Notes: generated by a model not told the origin, from the sequence alone. DNA of 45,554 nucleotides from Endozoicomonas sp. (ex Botrylloides leachii) (GCA_028728195.1 JAQYUY010000087.1:1-45554), one strand, 5' to 3'. Shown: positions 32,055 through 40,512, numbered from the stretch's first letter. A program made the numbers and translations.

Positions 32055-32558
32055 ATGTCTTTTAAGCAAAATGTTGAAGAAAACCTGCAACACTTTGCCC
32101 AGAGCATTGGTCTGGGCGAACTGACCTTAAACGAACATGATGCCTGTGGACTCTGTTTTGACGATACCTTAGTCGTTAATATGGAATACTTAGTAGACGA
32201 TGAAGCTCTCGTCTTTGTTGCCTCAATCAGACCTATGGATGCTCATGATATAGCGAAAACTAATTTGTATGAAACGATGCTATCTTTCAACCTGCAACAC
32301 CATAGTATGCAGGGGGCATTTATTGCACTAAATCATGATAAGTCAGAAGTTTTATTGATTCGCTCGATACAGGCCTCTGCTGATTATGGTCTCTTTGAAA
32401 CATCTCTTGAGAAGTTTGTTAACACATTGGAGTGGATTGTTGGCGAGCTAGAGTCAGCCCAGAAAAACAATGGTAAGAGTAATAAGAATGATAAGTCTGA
32501 TAAGCTAATCCCCAAGCCACCTGCGAGCGGCTCTGGCGATATGGGCATGATGGTCTGA
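32055..32558 (+). CDS. CesT-family type III secretion chaperone
   Basis: 167 residues; the ATG follows GGAGG. Residues ~5-135 show the class I T3SS chaperone pattern: N-terminal helix (FKQNVEENLQHFAQSIGLGEL), an acidic beta-sheet core (DACGLCFDDTLVVNMEYLVDDEALVFVASI), a central amphipathic helix (NLYETMLSFNLQHHSMQGAFIALN) and a C-terminal helix (FETSLEKFVNTLEWIVGELES). A flexible Lys/Asn/Ser-rich tail of ~30 residues follows, longer than usual. It would bind an effector or translocator and deliver it to SctN. It sits upstream of the sct operon but has its own terminator, so it is a separate unit. Its partner is not next to it. Confidence 0.8.
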   Translation: MSFKQNVEENLQHFAQSIGLGELTLNEHDACGLCFDDTLVVNMEYLVDDEALVFVASIRPMDAHDIAKTNLYETMLSFNLQHHSMQGAFIALNHDKSEVLLIRSIQASADYGLFETSLEKFVNTLEWIVGELESAQKNNGKSNKNDKSDKLIPKPPASGSGDMGMMV

Positions 32559-32576
32559 TTGCTCAGACCCTTTTTT
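32552..32576 (+). terminator. Rho-independent terminator overlapping the chaperone stop codon
   Basis: GGTCTGA (32552-32558) pairs perfectly with TCAGACC (32563-32569) across a 4-nt loop, followed by C and six T (32571-32576). The left arm includes the TGA stop codon (32556-32558). Confidence 0.92.
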
Positions 32577-32868
32577 CTATCATCTCGAATACTTCTTATA
32601 CTGCTTACCTCCGTTTCTATATCTTAAGCACACAGGCCAACCTCCTTTAGAGTTTGGTCCCAGTCCTTACGCTCGTAACAAGATAATCATCAGCTTGTCA
32701 TTACATTTAAATTAACCTCTTGCCGATAGCCATAACAAGAGGGTTTATTGCAATACCTATTTATACACCAGGATTGTACATACTAAGGGCTATTAGCAAA
32801 GGATTAAGCATTTAGTTTAGCTTTAGCGTGTACAAATAGGACTACACGTAGTGAAAGGAGACACTGTT
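32577..32868. other. Leader region of the sctN-U operon
   Basis: About 290 bp without a gene. A second weaker hairpin, CCTCTTG (32716-32722) with CAAGAGG (32736-32742), precedes GTTTATT. The promoter of the sct operon is expected between there and sctN; I see no confident -10/-35 pair. AAAGGAG at 32854-32860 is the sctN ribosome-binding site. Confidence 0.45.
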
Positions 32869-34200
32869 GTGCCCGATGCTTTTAATTATCTCACCAACGC
32901 TTTGAAAAAAGCTGTGGATGATGCTCCATTGGTTGATATCAGGGGGCGTGTTACCGAGGTAAAAGGCATGATTATCAAAGCTGCCGTGCCTAATGTAAAA
33001 GTGGGTGAACTATGTCGATTGATATCGCCTACAGAAAATAATACGGAGTACGCAGAGGTTGTTGGTTTCCAAGAAAATGAAACAGTGCTTGCTCCCTTAG
33101 GAGAACTAATGGGTATTTCTTCTAGTACGGAGGTAATACCTACTGGCACAGTTCATCACGTCGGGGTAGGCAGTCATTTGCTTGGCCATGTGCTTGATGG
33201 TATGGGTAATCCACTCGATAAACATGCGTTTAATGGCATAGAGCCGGAAACATGGTATCCGGTTTATGCAGAGTCTCCTGATCCAATGAGTCGACAAACT
33301 ATCTCTCAACCTTTACCACTGGGAATTAAAGCATTGGATAGTTTACTAACGTGTGGTGAAGGGCAACGGATGGGTATATTTGCAGCGGCTGGTGGCGGTA
33401 AAAGTACACTGCTTTCTATGCTTGTTAAAGGCGCTGAGGTTGACGTGACTGTTCTGGCTCTAATAGGCGAACGAGGAAGAGAATTACGAGAATTTATCGA
33501 GCATGACTTAGGAGATCAAGGTATAAAAAAATCAGTCATTGTTGTAGCAACGTCTGATAAATCGTCAATGGAGCGCATCAAAGCAGCCTATACAGCGACA
33601 GCCGTTGCTGAGTATTTTAGAGACCGAGGCAAGCGTGTCTTGTTATTGATGGACTCCGTGACTCGTTTTGCTAGAGCCCAGAGAGAAATTGGCCTTGCTG
33701 CAGGAGAACCGCCCACTCGCAGAGGTTTTCCTCCCTCCGTATTTGCTACCTTACCAAAATTAATGGAACGGGCAGGAATGTCTAGTAAGGGTTCTATCAC
33801 AGCCATGTATACCGTACTGGTTGAAGGAGATGATATGACTGAGCCGGTTGCAGATGAAACCCGCTCCATTCTTGATGGTCATATTATTATGTCGCGTAAA
33901 CTGGCAGCCTCCAATCATTATCCAGCCATTGATATCATCGCCAGCACAAGCCGTGTAATGTCTACTATCGTACCAAATGAACACATTATAGCCGCAGGTA
34001 AAATCAGGGAGCTTTTATCGAAATATGACGATATTGAGCTACTTGTAAAAGTAGGTGAATACAAACCAGGCTCTGATCCTGTGGCAGATGAAGCCCTGCA
34101 AAAAATAGCAAGCATCCAAGAATTTTTACGCCAGAGCACCAATGAATATTTTAACTTTGATGACGCTGTCTCTTATTTGCGACAAATTGCAGGTACCTAA
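32869..34200 (+). CDS. sctN: T3SS export ATPase SctN (YscN)
   Basis: 443 residues. Hexameric F1-beta-like ATPase at the cytoplasmic base of the injectisome that strips chaperones and unfolds substrates. N-terminal hexamerisation domain with [11 protein letters not shown], Walker A AAGGGKST (about 173-180), [12 protein letters not shown], Walker [18 protein letters not shown], and AVSYLRQI at the C-terminus. The GTG at 32869 is chosen because AAAGGAG lies 8 nt upstream; a GTG six codons earlier overlaps that site and is unlikely. First gene of sctN-U; its stop TAA overlaps the sctO ATG by one base. Confidence 0.96.
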   Translation: MPDAFNYLTNALKKAVDDAPLVDIRGRVTEVKGMIIKAAVPNVKVGELCRLISPTENNTEYAEVVGFQENETVLAPLGELMGISSSTEVIPTGTVHHVGVGSHLLGHVLDGMGNPLDKHAFNGIEPETWYPVYAESPDPMSRQTISQPLPLGIKALDSLLTCGEGQRMGIFAAAGGGKSTLLSMLVKGAEVDVTVLALIGERGRELREFIEHDLGDQGIKKSVIVVATSDKSSMERIKAAYTATAVAEYFRDRGKRVLLLMDSVTRFARAQREIGLAAGEPPTRRGFPPSVFATLPKLMERAGMSSKGSITAMYTVLVEGDDMTEPVADETRSILDGHIIMSRKLAASNHYPAIDIIASTSRVMSTIVPNEHIIAAGKIRELLSKYDDIELLVKVGEYKPGSDPVADEALQKIASIQEFLRQSTNEYFNFDDAVSYLRQIAGT

Positions 34201-34661
34201 TGCTTCATGACTTGCTAAAAGTTAAAAAAATACGAGAAGAATCTGCTTATCAGAAGGTGCTCCAGTGCAAGCGCTTATTGGCAGAGGCTCAGCAAAAGCA
34301 AAAAGATAAAGAACAAGCCCTAGAAGATTATACTAATTGGCGCTGTAAAGAAGAGCGCACTCTATACGATAACATATTGAATGCAGACGTTCGGCAATAC
34401 GATCTCTGTTTTCTAAAACAGAAAGTAGCCGCTATGAGGGAGAAAGATGCTGAGCTGGAACAGGCCATAGAGATAGCCAAAAACCATGTTGTCGAAACAG
34501 AGCAGCACCTAAAAAACGCAACAGAGGCTTATCATAAGGCCATGCAGGCAGTAAAAAAATTTGAGGAATTTACCAAAGTACTTGATGAAGAAGCCGCTAA
34601 AGAAGCTGAGCGGTTAGAAGACATTGAAATGGAAGAGTTTTCTGTACGTCCAAATCGCTAG
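34200..34661 (+). CDS. sctO: T3SS stalk protein SctO (YscO)
   Basis: 153 residues, almost wholly a charged alpha-helical coiled coil rich in Lys, Glu, Ala and Gln, as in YscO/FliJ. FliJ-like proteins insert in the ATPase ring and link it to the export gate SctV. Sequence conservation in this family is low, so the call rests on size, coiled coil and position between sctN and sctP. Start codon overlaps the sctN stop (TAATG), a reinitiation arrangement. Confidence 0.85.
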   Translation: MLHDLLKVKKIREESAYQKVLQCKRLLAEAQQKQKDKEQALEDYTNWRCKEERTLYDNILNADVRQYDLCFLKQKVAAMREKDAELEQAIEIAKNHVVETEQHLKNATEAYHKAMQAVKKFEEFTKVLDEEAAKEAERLEDIEMEEFSVRPNR

Positions 34662-34682
34662 CGCACTCACTGGAGGCGAACC

Positions 34683-35546
34683 ATGCAAATTGACCAAAAT
34701 TCAAACACACAGAGCCAGCAAAATAATACATCGATTACTGATCAAGCACAGCAGCGACAATCAAGTCAGAAGGTCTCAGAAAATGAAGCTGAAAAGTTTG
34801 CTGATCAACTAAAGAAAAAAGACCAAGCTAATAAACCAAAAAATCACAAAAATGATGAAGAAGAGCAATCGCTAGACAGTATTTTTGCCGAACAAAGTAA
34901 GCATGCTAAAAGCCTGCTTGCTCTTCAAAGCAAAGAGGCCAATCAAGGGACCAATAAGGATAAATTAAATCAATTGCTCAACGGTGAGTTGGAGCGATCT
35001 CTTGCAGACGAAATAAATAAAGATGGCAAGCAGGGGCTTGATGATCAGAAAAACGCTTTAAACTCCCTTGATCATAACAGGTTCAGAGAGCAGATGGATT
35101 CGCCATGGTCTCATATTCAAGATGCTCAATTGAAAGCAGATATGCAAATGAAAGAGATCCAAAAATCACAAAGTATCAAGGCTATTGAGGCTGCATTACA
35201 AAAAATGGCAGATCAAATACATGTATCAGCTAAAGATGCCGTTAATGGTGCAGAAATAAGAATTACAATAAAAGACACTATTCTTCCAGGAACAGAAGTG
35301 CGCATTAACCGCCATGGAGGAGAGCTCACTGTGACCATGAATACCTCGTCGCTAGATTCTCACAACTTTCTAGCGCAACATGCTGCCAGTCTTCAAAAAC
35401 AACTTGATGAACGTTTTTCTACTGAAATAGTTCAGCTCAGCTTAGACATGGCCGGTGATATGAATGATCAAGGCGGTGACAATTCCAGGAATGAGTATGT
35501 TGAAGATGAAACCGTTGATATTGATAGAAAAAATAAACGCATATAG
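34683..35546 (+). CDS. sctP: T3SS needle-length/substrate-switch protein SctP (YscP/HrpP-type)
   Basis: 287 residues; the ATG follows GGAGG. Residues 1-160 are a hydrophilic, Gln/Asn/Lys-rich, probably extended ruler. Residues ~165-257 form a compact C-terminal domain (GAEIRITIKDTILPGTEVRI, then HGGELTVTM, LAQHAASLQKQLDERF) like the FliK/HpaP switch domain that contacts SctU. A loose acidic tail follows. Known members vary greatly in ruler length, which sets needle length. Family recognition comes from the C-terminal domain plus position; the ruler has no alignable motif. Confidence 0.82.
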   Translation: MQIDQNSNTQSQQNNTSITDQAQQRQSSQKVSENEAEKFADQLKKKDQANKPKNHKNDEEEQSLDSIFAEQSKHAKSLLALQSKEANQGTNKDKLNQLLNGELERSLADEINKDGKQGLDDQKNALNSLDHNRFREQMDSPWSHIQDAQLKADMQMKEIQKSQSIKAIEAALQKMADQIHVSAKDAVNGAEIRITIKDTILPGTEVRINRHGGELTVTMNTSSLDSHNFLAQHAASLQKQLDERFSTEIVQLSLDMAGDMNDQGGDNSRNEYVEDETVDIDRKNKRI

Positions 35547-35553
35547 GTAAGGC

Positions 35554-36525
35554 ATGTCAACACAGCCTTTAGAGTTAATAAAACTTACATCTGAGCAGGC
35601 TAAACTCAGTAGAGCGCTATCATGCCTGAAAACAGATTATGAAACCACTATTGCAGGACAAACTGCTCGGTTCACCCTATCGGCAATTAAACAGAGCCAT
35701 GTTTTTAACTATACACTTGAGTTAAATATTAATAATGCGCCAGCAACGATTGAACTGGATGCTCATGCTGTTAACTCCTTTTTACCCGAGCAGCTTAATC
35801 ATGACGTAATCAGCGTATTACCTGATGAATTATTAATGGCTGTTTTACACTATCGCATTGTTCCAATCGCGCAACAAACAGCTCAATTTATTGATATGCC
35901 CATTGAGGTATTAGGTCTAAGACCAAGTAGCACTGGCTCAGTAGATATGGGCCTATTGATATCGGCTAATATTGCAAATATCAATTGTTCTGCACTAATA
36001 GATAACAGTGACGTTATTTTTTCTTTATTCAATGCACTGCCAAGAGCGTATAACCCCGCCATGCAAAATATTCCTGTTCGTGCAGGGATTGAATTAGGTC
36101 GCTCATTATTATCTACCAAAGAAATAAAAGAGTTGGAAACAGGTGATATTATTTTCCTGCAACAACATGTCACTGGTAACCAGATCATTATTCGATTGAA
36201 CCCTCATATCGCATTTATTGCCGAAATGGATGGGGAGCAAGTTACAATTCAACAGAGGATAATCACCATGGATGACGAGCTGAATGAGCATGAAGAAGGC
36301 GTAGACCTTGCTGATTTATCTGTAGAATTACTCTTTGAAATAGGCCGGCAACAATTCAATGCCAGCGATCTAACTGGTCTTAACCCAGGTTTTGTTTTCG
36401 AACTAGACCGGCCTATAGAGCAGCCCGTTCGCATTCGAGCCAATGGAAAGGTCATTGCAGAATGTCAGCTAGTGCAAATAGAAAACCGATTGGGCGCAAA
36501 AATTACTCAATTGAATAAAACATAG
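35554..36525 (+). CDS. sctQ: T3SS cytoplasmic sorting-platform protein SctQ (YscQ)
   Basis: 323 residues. SctQ forms the pods of the sorting platform with SctK and SctL. The N-terminal half is poorly conserved; residues ~165-235 resemble the first SpoA (surface presentation of antigens) domain, and residues ~252-320 are the clear C-terminal SpoA domain (VELLFEIGRQQFNASDLTGL, then RPIEQPVRIRANGKVIAECQLV). An in-frame internal start at 36268 would give this second domain as a separate product. ATG follows AAGG, 7 bp after sctP. Confidence 0.9.
   Translation: MSTQPLELIKLTSEQAKLSRALSCLKTDYETTIAGQTARFTLSAIKQSHVFNYTLELNINNAPATIELDAHAVNSFLPEQLNHDVISVLPDELLMAVLHYRIVPIAQQTAQFIDMPIEVLGLRPSSTGSVDMGLLISANIANINCSALIDNSDVIFSLFNALPRAYNPAMQNIPVRAGIELGRSLLSTKEIKELETGDIIFLQQHVTGNQIIIRLNPHIAFIAEMDGEQVTIQQRIITMDDELNEHEEGVDLADLSVELLFEIGRQQFNASDLTGLNPGFVFELDRPIEQPVRIRANGKVIAECQLVQIENRLGAKITQLNKT
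36268..36525 (+). CDS. Predicted internal-start product SctQ-C
   Basis: An in-frame ATG at codon 239 of sctQ (MDDELNEHEEG) is preceded by AGAGGA (36254-36259) with an 8-nt spacer. It would encode 85 residues carrying only the C-terminal SpoA domain. YscQ-C of Yersinia and SpaO-C of Salmonella arise in the same way and have similar length. Expression is inferred, not shown. Confidence 0.65.
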   Translation: MDDELNEHEEGVDLADLSVELLFEIGRQQFNASDLTGLNPGFVFELDRPIEQPVRIRANGKVIAECQLVQIENRLGAKITQLNKT

Positions 36526-36562
36526 TTAGCTACTGTAGCGCTATAGACCATGGAAGCCGGCA

Positions 36563-37225
36563 ATGGATAGCATTATCACTCTAACAAGTCCGTTTTATCT
36601 GCTACTTCCATTGGCATTGATGTCTCTTATTCCCTTTTTCGCTGTTATGGGCACTTCTTTTTTAAAGCTGGTTGTTGTGTTCTCTATTTTACGCAACGCA
36701 ACTGGTTTGCAGCAGATTCCACCCAATATTGCCATGAATGGCCTTGCGATAATCTTATCGCTTTACATTATGGCGCCTGTAGGCTACCAAGCCAGTGAGA
36801 TTATCAAACAGCATAATCTAAGCTTTACCGTTGAAGATATGTCTTGGGTAGACAGTGTAAAAGCATCTATGGAGCCTTATCGAGAGTTTCTTAAAAAAAA
36901 TACAAATAAGCGCGAGCGTGGATTCTTCCTAAAAACGGCAGGTGCTTTATGGCCAGAAAAATACCGTGCAGAGCTGGATAAAGATGATTTTATAATTTTG
37001 ATGCCAGCCTTTTGTATTTCTGAATTAGCCAAAGCATTTCAAATTGGTTTCTTATTGTATCTACCATTTGTCGTAATTGATTTGATTATCTCCAATATTC
37101 TGTTAGCCATGGGAATGATGATGGTATCACCTATGACGATATCCCTGCCTTTCAAGCTCTTATTATTTGTTATGCTCGATGGCTGGACCCGCCTGACCCA
37201 TGGACTGGTGTTGAGCTATGGTTGA
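36563..37225 (+). CDS. sctR: T3SS export-gate protein SctR (YscR/FliP family)
   Basis: 220 residues (YscR 217). Four-helix inner-membrane protein; five copies assemble with SctS and SctT into the export-gate helix that opens into the needle base. Motifs FLKLVVVFSILRNATGLQQIPPN, MPAFCISELAKAFQIGFLLYLPFVVIDLIISNILLAMGM and VSPMTISLPFKLLLFVMLDGW are diagnostic. Overlaps sctS by 8 nt. Confidence 0.97.
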   Translation: MDSIITLTSPFYLLLPLALMSLIPFFAVMGTSFLKLVVVFSILRNATGLQQIPPNIAMNGLAIILSLYIMAPVGYQASEIIKQHNLSFTVEDMSWVDSVKASMEPYREFLKKNTNKRERGFFLKTAGALWPEKYRAELDKDDFIILMPAFCISELAKAFQIGFLLYLPFVVIDLIISNILLAMGMMMVSPMTISLPFKLLLFVMLDGWTRLTHGLVLSYG

Positions 37226-37481
37226 CCCTGATGTTATCACACTATCAGCTCAAGCATTGATGCTCACACTACTTTTATCAATGCCGCCAATTATTGCAGC
37301 CTCTGCAGTTGGCCTGCTCGTCAGTCTTTTACAAGCTTTAACTCAAATACAAGAGCAAACCTTACCTTTTGCTTTCAAGCTGATTGCCGTCATCATCAGC
37401 ATACTACTCACTGCTAGATGGGTAGGAATAGAAATTTATAATTATTCGCTCACCATCATGAATCAAATTCCGGGACTATAA
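37218..37481 (+). CDS. sctS: T3SS export-gate protein SctS (YscS/FliQ family)
   Basis: 87 residues (YscS 88) with two hydrophobic helices forming a helical hairpin around the SctR5T core. Family features are the first helix LMLTLLLSMPPIIAASAVGL, VSLLQALTQIQEQTLPFAFKL between helices, and an N-terminal MVDPDVITLSAQAL. It starts inside sctR and ends one base before sctT, so the trio is translationally coupled. Confidence 0.96.
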   Translation: MVDPDVITLSAQALMLTLLLSMPPIIAASAVGLLVSLLQALTQIQEQTLPFAFKLIAVIISILLTARWVGIEIYNYSLTIMNQIPGL

Positions 37482-38273
37482 ATGATGCTACCGGTCAATG
37501 AACTAAAAGACTGGTTTTATGTACTGAGCATGGGGTTGCCTAGGTTATTAGCAATGTTTACTGTTCTGCCCATGCTCCATAAAAAAATTCTTGGTGGTAC
37601 CATGATCAGGAATGGTATCTGTATGTGCTTGGTTCTATTTTTACATCCTTTGATTGCCGACAGTAAACCTGATGAATCTATTCCTATCTTTGTAACAGCA
37701 GGCATTGTGCTAAAGGAAGTTTTCATTGGGGCACTGATGGGCTTTTGTATAGCTATTCCATTCTGGGCATTGGAGTCAGCCGGTTTTTTTATTGATAACC
37801 AACGTGGTGCCTCTATGGCCAGTGTAATGAATCCCTTTTCTGGCTCAGAAACCTCATCTCTTGGATTACTGTTTTCACAGGCTTTTATTGCTCTTGTAAT
37901 GACCAGTGGTCTCTTTTTACTCTTATTAAAAAATCTATTCCTCAGTTATGAGACATGGCCAGTATTTAGTTATTATCCCGAACTCAATATGAAAGCGACA
38001 CTATTCTTCCTTGGTCAGTTTGACCTCATTGTTAGCCTCTGCATGTGGCTTTCTGCACCTGTAGTCATTTCAATGTTCATAACCGAATTTGGTATTGCGC
38101 TAATTAGCCGCTCAGCACCGCAACTTAATGTATTCATTCTTGCTATGCCAATTAAAAGTGGTGTGGCCGCAGCCATTTTAGTAATTTACGTGGGAACAAT
38201 AATGGTACTATCTCGTCAACATTTGATGGATATGGGCAGCTTGTTTAAAAGCTTGGGGATACTCTGGCAATGA
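37482..38273 (+). CDS. sctT: T3SS export-gate protein SctT (YscT/FliR family)
   Basis: 263 residues (YscT 261), with about six or seven hydrophobic segments. FliR-like motifs include GLPRLLAMFTVLPML, IVLKEVFIGALMGF and FFIDNQRGASMASVMNPFSGSETSSLGLLF. SctT is the single-copy subunit of the export-gate helix. It overlaps sctU by 4 nt (ATGA). Confidence 0.96.
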   Translation: MMLPVNELKDWFYVLSMGLPRLLAMFTVLPMLHKKILGGTMIRNGICMCLVLFLHPLIADSKPDESIPIFVTAGIVLKEVFIGALMGFCIAIPFWALESAGFFIDNQRGASMASVMNPFSGSETSSLGLLFSQAFIALVMTSGLFLLLLKNLFLSYETWPVFSYYPELNMKATLFFLGQFDLIVSLCMWLSAPVVISMFITEFGIALISRSAPQLNVFILAMPIKSGVAAAILVIYVGTIMVLSRQHLMDMGSLFKSLGILWQ

Positions 38274-39319
38274 GTGCTGAAAAAACCGAAGAGCCCACCC
38301 CGAAAAAATTGCGCGATGCTCGAAAAAAAGGTCAGGTTGCTAAAAGCAAGGAAGTATCAGGTACATTTGGATTAATTGCTGTACTGATTACGCTATGGAT
38401 TATGGGGAGCATGCTGATGGAAAGCATTGAGCAGATGCTCTTATTTCCAGCTAAAGTCTATAATGAAAATTTTGATTTTGCTCTAAAAGTAGTCGTTACT
38501 GGCATACTTGATGAATTTATTTTCCTATTACTACCGCTGGTTTTGGTGGCTATGTTTTCAGCCATTATAGGCAATGCTATGCAATTTGGCCTGCTATTTT
38601 CCTCAGAATCTATTAAACCAGATATTAAAAAAATTGACCCTATTCAAGGGGCAAAAAAAATATTCTCCATGAAAAATCTAGTAGAATTTTTCAAATCTAT
38701 TTTCAAAATAATTTTCCTATCTTTTGTTGTATATTACGTTATTAGTACCAGCATGAAAGATATGGTCAACATTCCTTATTGTGGTTCTAAATGCATACTC
38801 CCTGTAGCAGGGGAAGTGATGAAGCAACTTCTGCTTTATTCTGTTGCTGCTTTTATAGCCATTGCTGTGTTGGATTATTTATTCGAACGTCATAATTTCA
38901 TGAAACAACAGCGTATGACTAAAGATGAGGTAAAAAGAGAATATAAAGAAATGGAAGGAAGCCCTGAGATAAAAAGCAAGCGAAAAGAAATCCATCAGGA
39001 AATTCTGAATTCTGCGGATAATACTAAAAAATCAGATGTTGTCATTAAAAACCCAACACATCTTGCCATTGGATTGCATTACCGCCAAAAAAGTACGCCA
39101 TTACCGGTTATTATGGTTAAAGGGAGAGGCGCTCATGCGCGGTTTATTGTCAAGGTTGCAGAAAAAGAAGGCATCCCTGTGCTAGAAAACGTTCCTTTGG
39201 CTCATGCACTATTTGATGTGGATATTGCTGCTTATATTCCTAGTGAGCTAATCGAGCCTGTTGCCGAAGTATTCCGATGGGTTCAGGAAACCAAAGAAGA
39301 AGAAAAATACCAAGACTGA
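38270..39319 (+). CDS. sctU: T3SS switch protein SctU (YscU/FlhB family)
   Basis: 349 residues (YscU 354). N-terminal MSAEKTEEPTPKKLRDARKKGQVAKSKE motif, four membrane helices (~33-205), then a cytoplasmic autoprotease domain. The self-cleavage site NPTH is intact at 261-264, as required for the early-to-late substrate switch controlled by SctP. Highly basic linker DEVKREYKEMEGSPEIKSKRKE. Last gene of the operon; convergent with the dioxygenase gene. Confidence 0.97.
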   Translation: MSAEKTEEPTPKKLRDARKKGQVAKSKEVSGTFGLIAVLITLWIMGSMLMESIEQMLLFPAKVYNENFDFALKVVVTGILDEFIFLLLPLVLVAMFSAIIGNAMQFGLLFSSESIKPDIKKIDPIQGAKKIFSMKNLVEFFKSIFKIIFLSFVVYYVISTSMKDMVNIPYCGSKCILPVAGEVMKQLLLYSVAAFIAIAVLDYLFERHNFMKQQRMTKDEVKREYKEMEGSPEIKSKRKEIHQEILNSADNTKKSDVVIKNPTHLAIGLHYRQKSTPLPVIMVKGRGAHARFIVKVAEKEGIPVLENVPLAHALFDVDIAAYIPSELIEPVAEVFRWVQETKEEEKYQD

Positions 39320-39403
39320 ATGCTTACTAGTTAACCAGCTAAAACTAGCGGCAAGAGCATAAAAGTTATAGCTTACACGAACTCTCGAAAGTACCAAATC
39401 ATA

Positions 39404-39427
39404 GCGCTATAACAACAGCTATAGCGC
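39404..39427. repeat. Perfect 8-bp inverted repeat between convergent sctU and dioxygenase genes
   Basis: GCGCTATA (39404-39411) and TATAGCGC (39420-39427) with an 8-nt loop. A smaller GCATC-AAA-GATGC hairpin follows at 39468-39480. They may form a bidirectional termination zone; no U-tract is present. Confidence 0.45.
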
Positions 39428-39537
39428 CATGTGCACACTTAAATACCGCTATAAAATAGACTCAAAGGCATCAAAGATGCAAACTGTCGTAAGCGACAAA
39501 TAATATTGACCACAAAAGTAAATCTGAATAACTGCCT

Positions 39538-40512
39538 TTATTTATTCCAATACTTAAGACCTAATAGCTTCTCTCCCAAAGAAGATAGCTTAGCGGTGCT
39601 ATAGCGTGTTTGCTCTAAGCGTCGAGGGTCACCGGGAAAAGCATGACCTTCTGGTGCGACTCTGTTCTTCCATGAGTTGATTCGCCACTGCCGCATAGGT
39701 TGGTTGTTTTCTTCCGCTGGCATCATTGAAATATACTGAGCAATACGCACCTTGTTTTTCGATCGATTAGCACGAATACCATGTGGTTGACTTGAATTAA
39801 ATATCAACAAATCACCCGCCTCAAGCTTAACCTTCTCAATCTTATCTTCCAAGCCAGTGATGTCTGGTTTGAAATGATCACGATCTTTAGGCTGAGTAAG
39901 TTTCCAGCTATCATACGTACGATAAAGTTCAGGGATACATTGAAATCCGCCCATATTTTCGTCGGTTTGGTCATTAAGCGCCAGAACGCCCTGCACATTT
40001 TGAGGCTTAGTATCCGGATCATAATCCCAGTGGATAAAACTTTTGTATTCAAAGCCTGGGCGCAAAGGGAAATTAAGATTTGCGCGATCAATAGTGCACC
40101 ATAATGCTTCTACTCCCCAGATATCGACAAAAGCATCATACACTCTTGGGCTCTGGCGGTTATTCCAAAGTAATTGATGATTGTAGACTTCAACCATACC
40201 GGTACCAACCAACTCTTTCATATCTGCTTCAGCACGCTCTTTGGTATACCAAGTCAGGGGGTCATTTTTATTTTTATCTTCAAATGTCCAAATAAAATCT
40301 CCCGTTTCTAGTGCTTGCTCCCGAGGAACGGCTTGCTTAATCACAATATAACCGTTATGAAGCCAAAATGCCCAGTCATCTTCACTTAAAACACGCAGTG
40401 GCTTTCCGTTAGAACGATCGTTTAATTTAATTTTACTGGATGTGGCTAGTGAAGGATTTCCAGGTATTTCTTTATGATTCTCATTAGGGTTTTTTGCTAC
40501 TTCAGTACCCAT
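39538..40512 (-). CDS. Phytanoyl-CoA dioxygenase (PhyH) family Fe(II)/2-oxoglutarate oxygenase
   Basis: 324 residues. The double-stranded beta-helix core carries the facial triad: HWD (His161 and Asp163) and distal His244 in SQPHGIRAN, with Arg residues in NRSKNKVRIAQY for the 2-oxoglutarate carboxylate. About 40 polar residues (Asn, Lys, Pro, Ser) precede the fold. The family hydroxylates lipids, amino acids, ectoine or natural products; I cannot say which, and ectoine hydroxylase-specific context (ectABC) is absent. Convergent with sctU, dnaE upstream in the same orientation. ATG at 40510-40512 follows a weak AAAGAGGG-like site (GGAAAAGAGGGCAG) with acceptable spacing. Confidence 0.82.
   Translation of the reverse strand: MGTEVAKNPNENHKEIPGNPSLATSSKIKLNDRSNGKPLRVLSEDDWAFWLHNGYIVIKQAVPREQALETGDFIWTFEDKNKNDPLTWYTKERAEADMKELVGTGMVEVYNHQLLWNNRQSPRVYDAFVDIWGVEALWCTIDRANLNFPLRPGFEYKSFIHWDYDPDTKPQNVQGVLALNDQTDENMGGFQCIPELYRTYDSWKLTQPKDRDHFKPDITGLEDKIEKVKLEAGDLLIFNSSQPHGIRANRSKNKVRIAQYISMMPAEENNQPMRQWRINSWKNRVAPEGHAFPGDPRRLEQTRYSTAKLSSLGEKLLGLKYWNK

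Noticed and set aside
32055-39319. Flagellar rather than injectisome export apparatus
   Set aside because: Gene order N-O-P-Q-R-S-T-U with a CesT-type chaperone, YscQ-like SpoA layout with internal start and YscU-like N-terminus fit the Ysc injectisome; no flagellar rod, hook or FliF/G genes are near.
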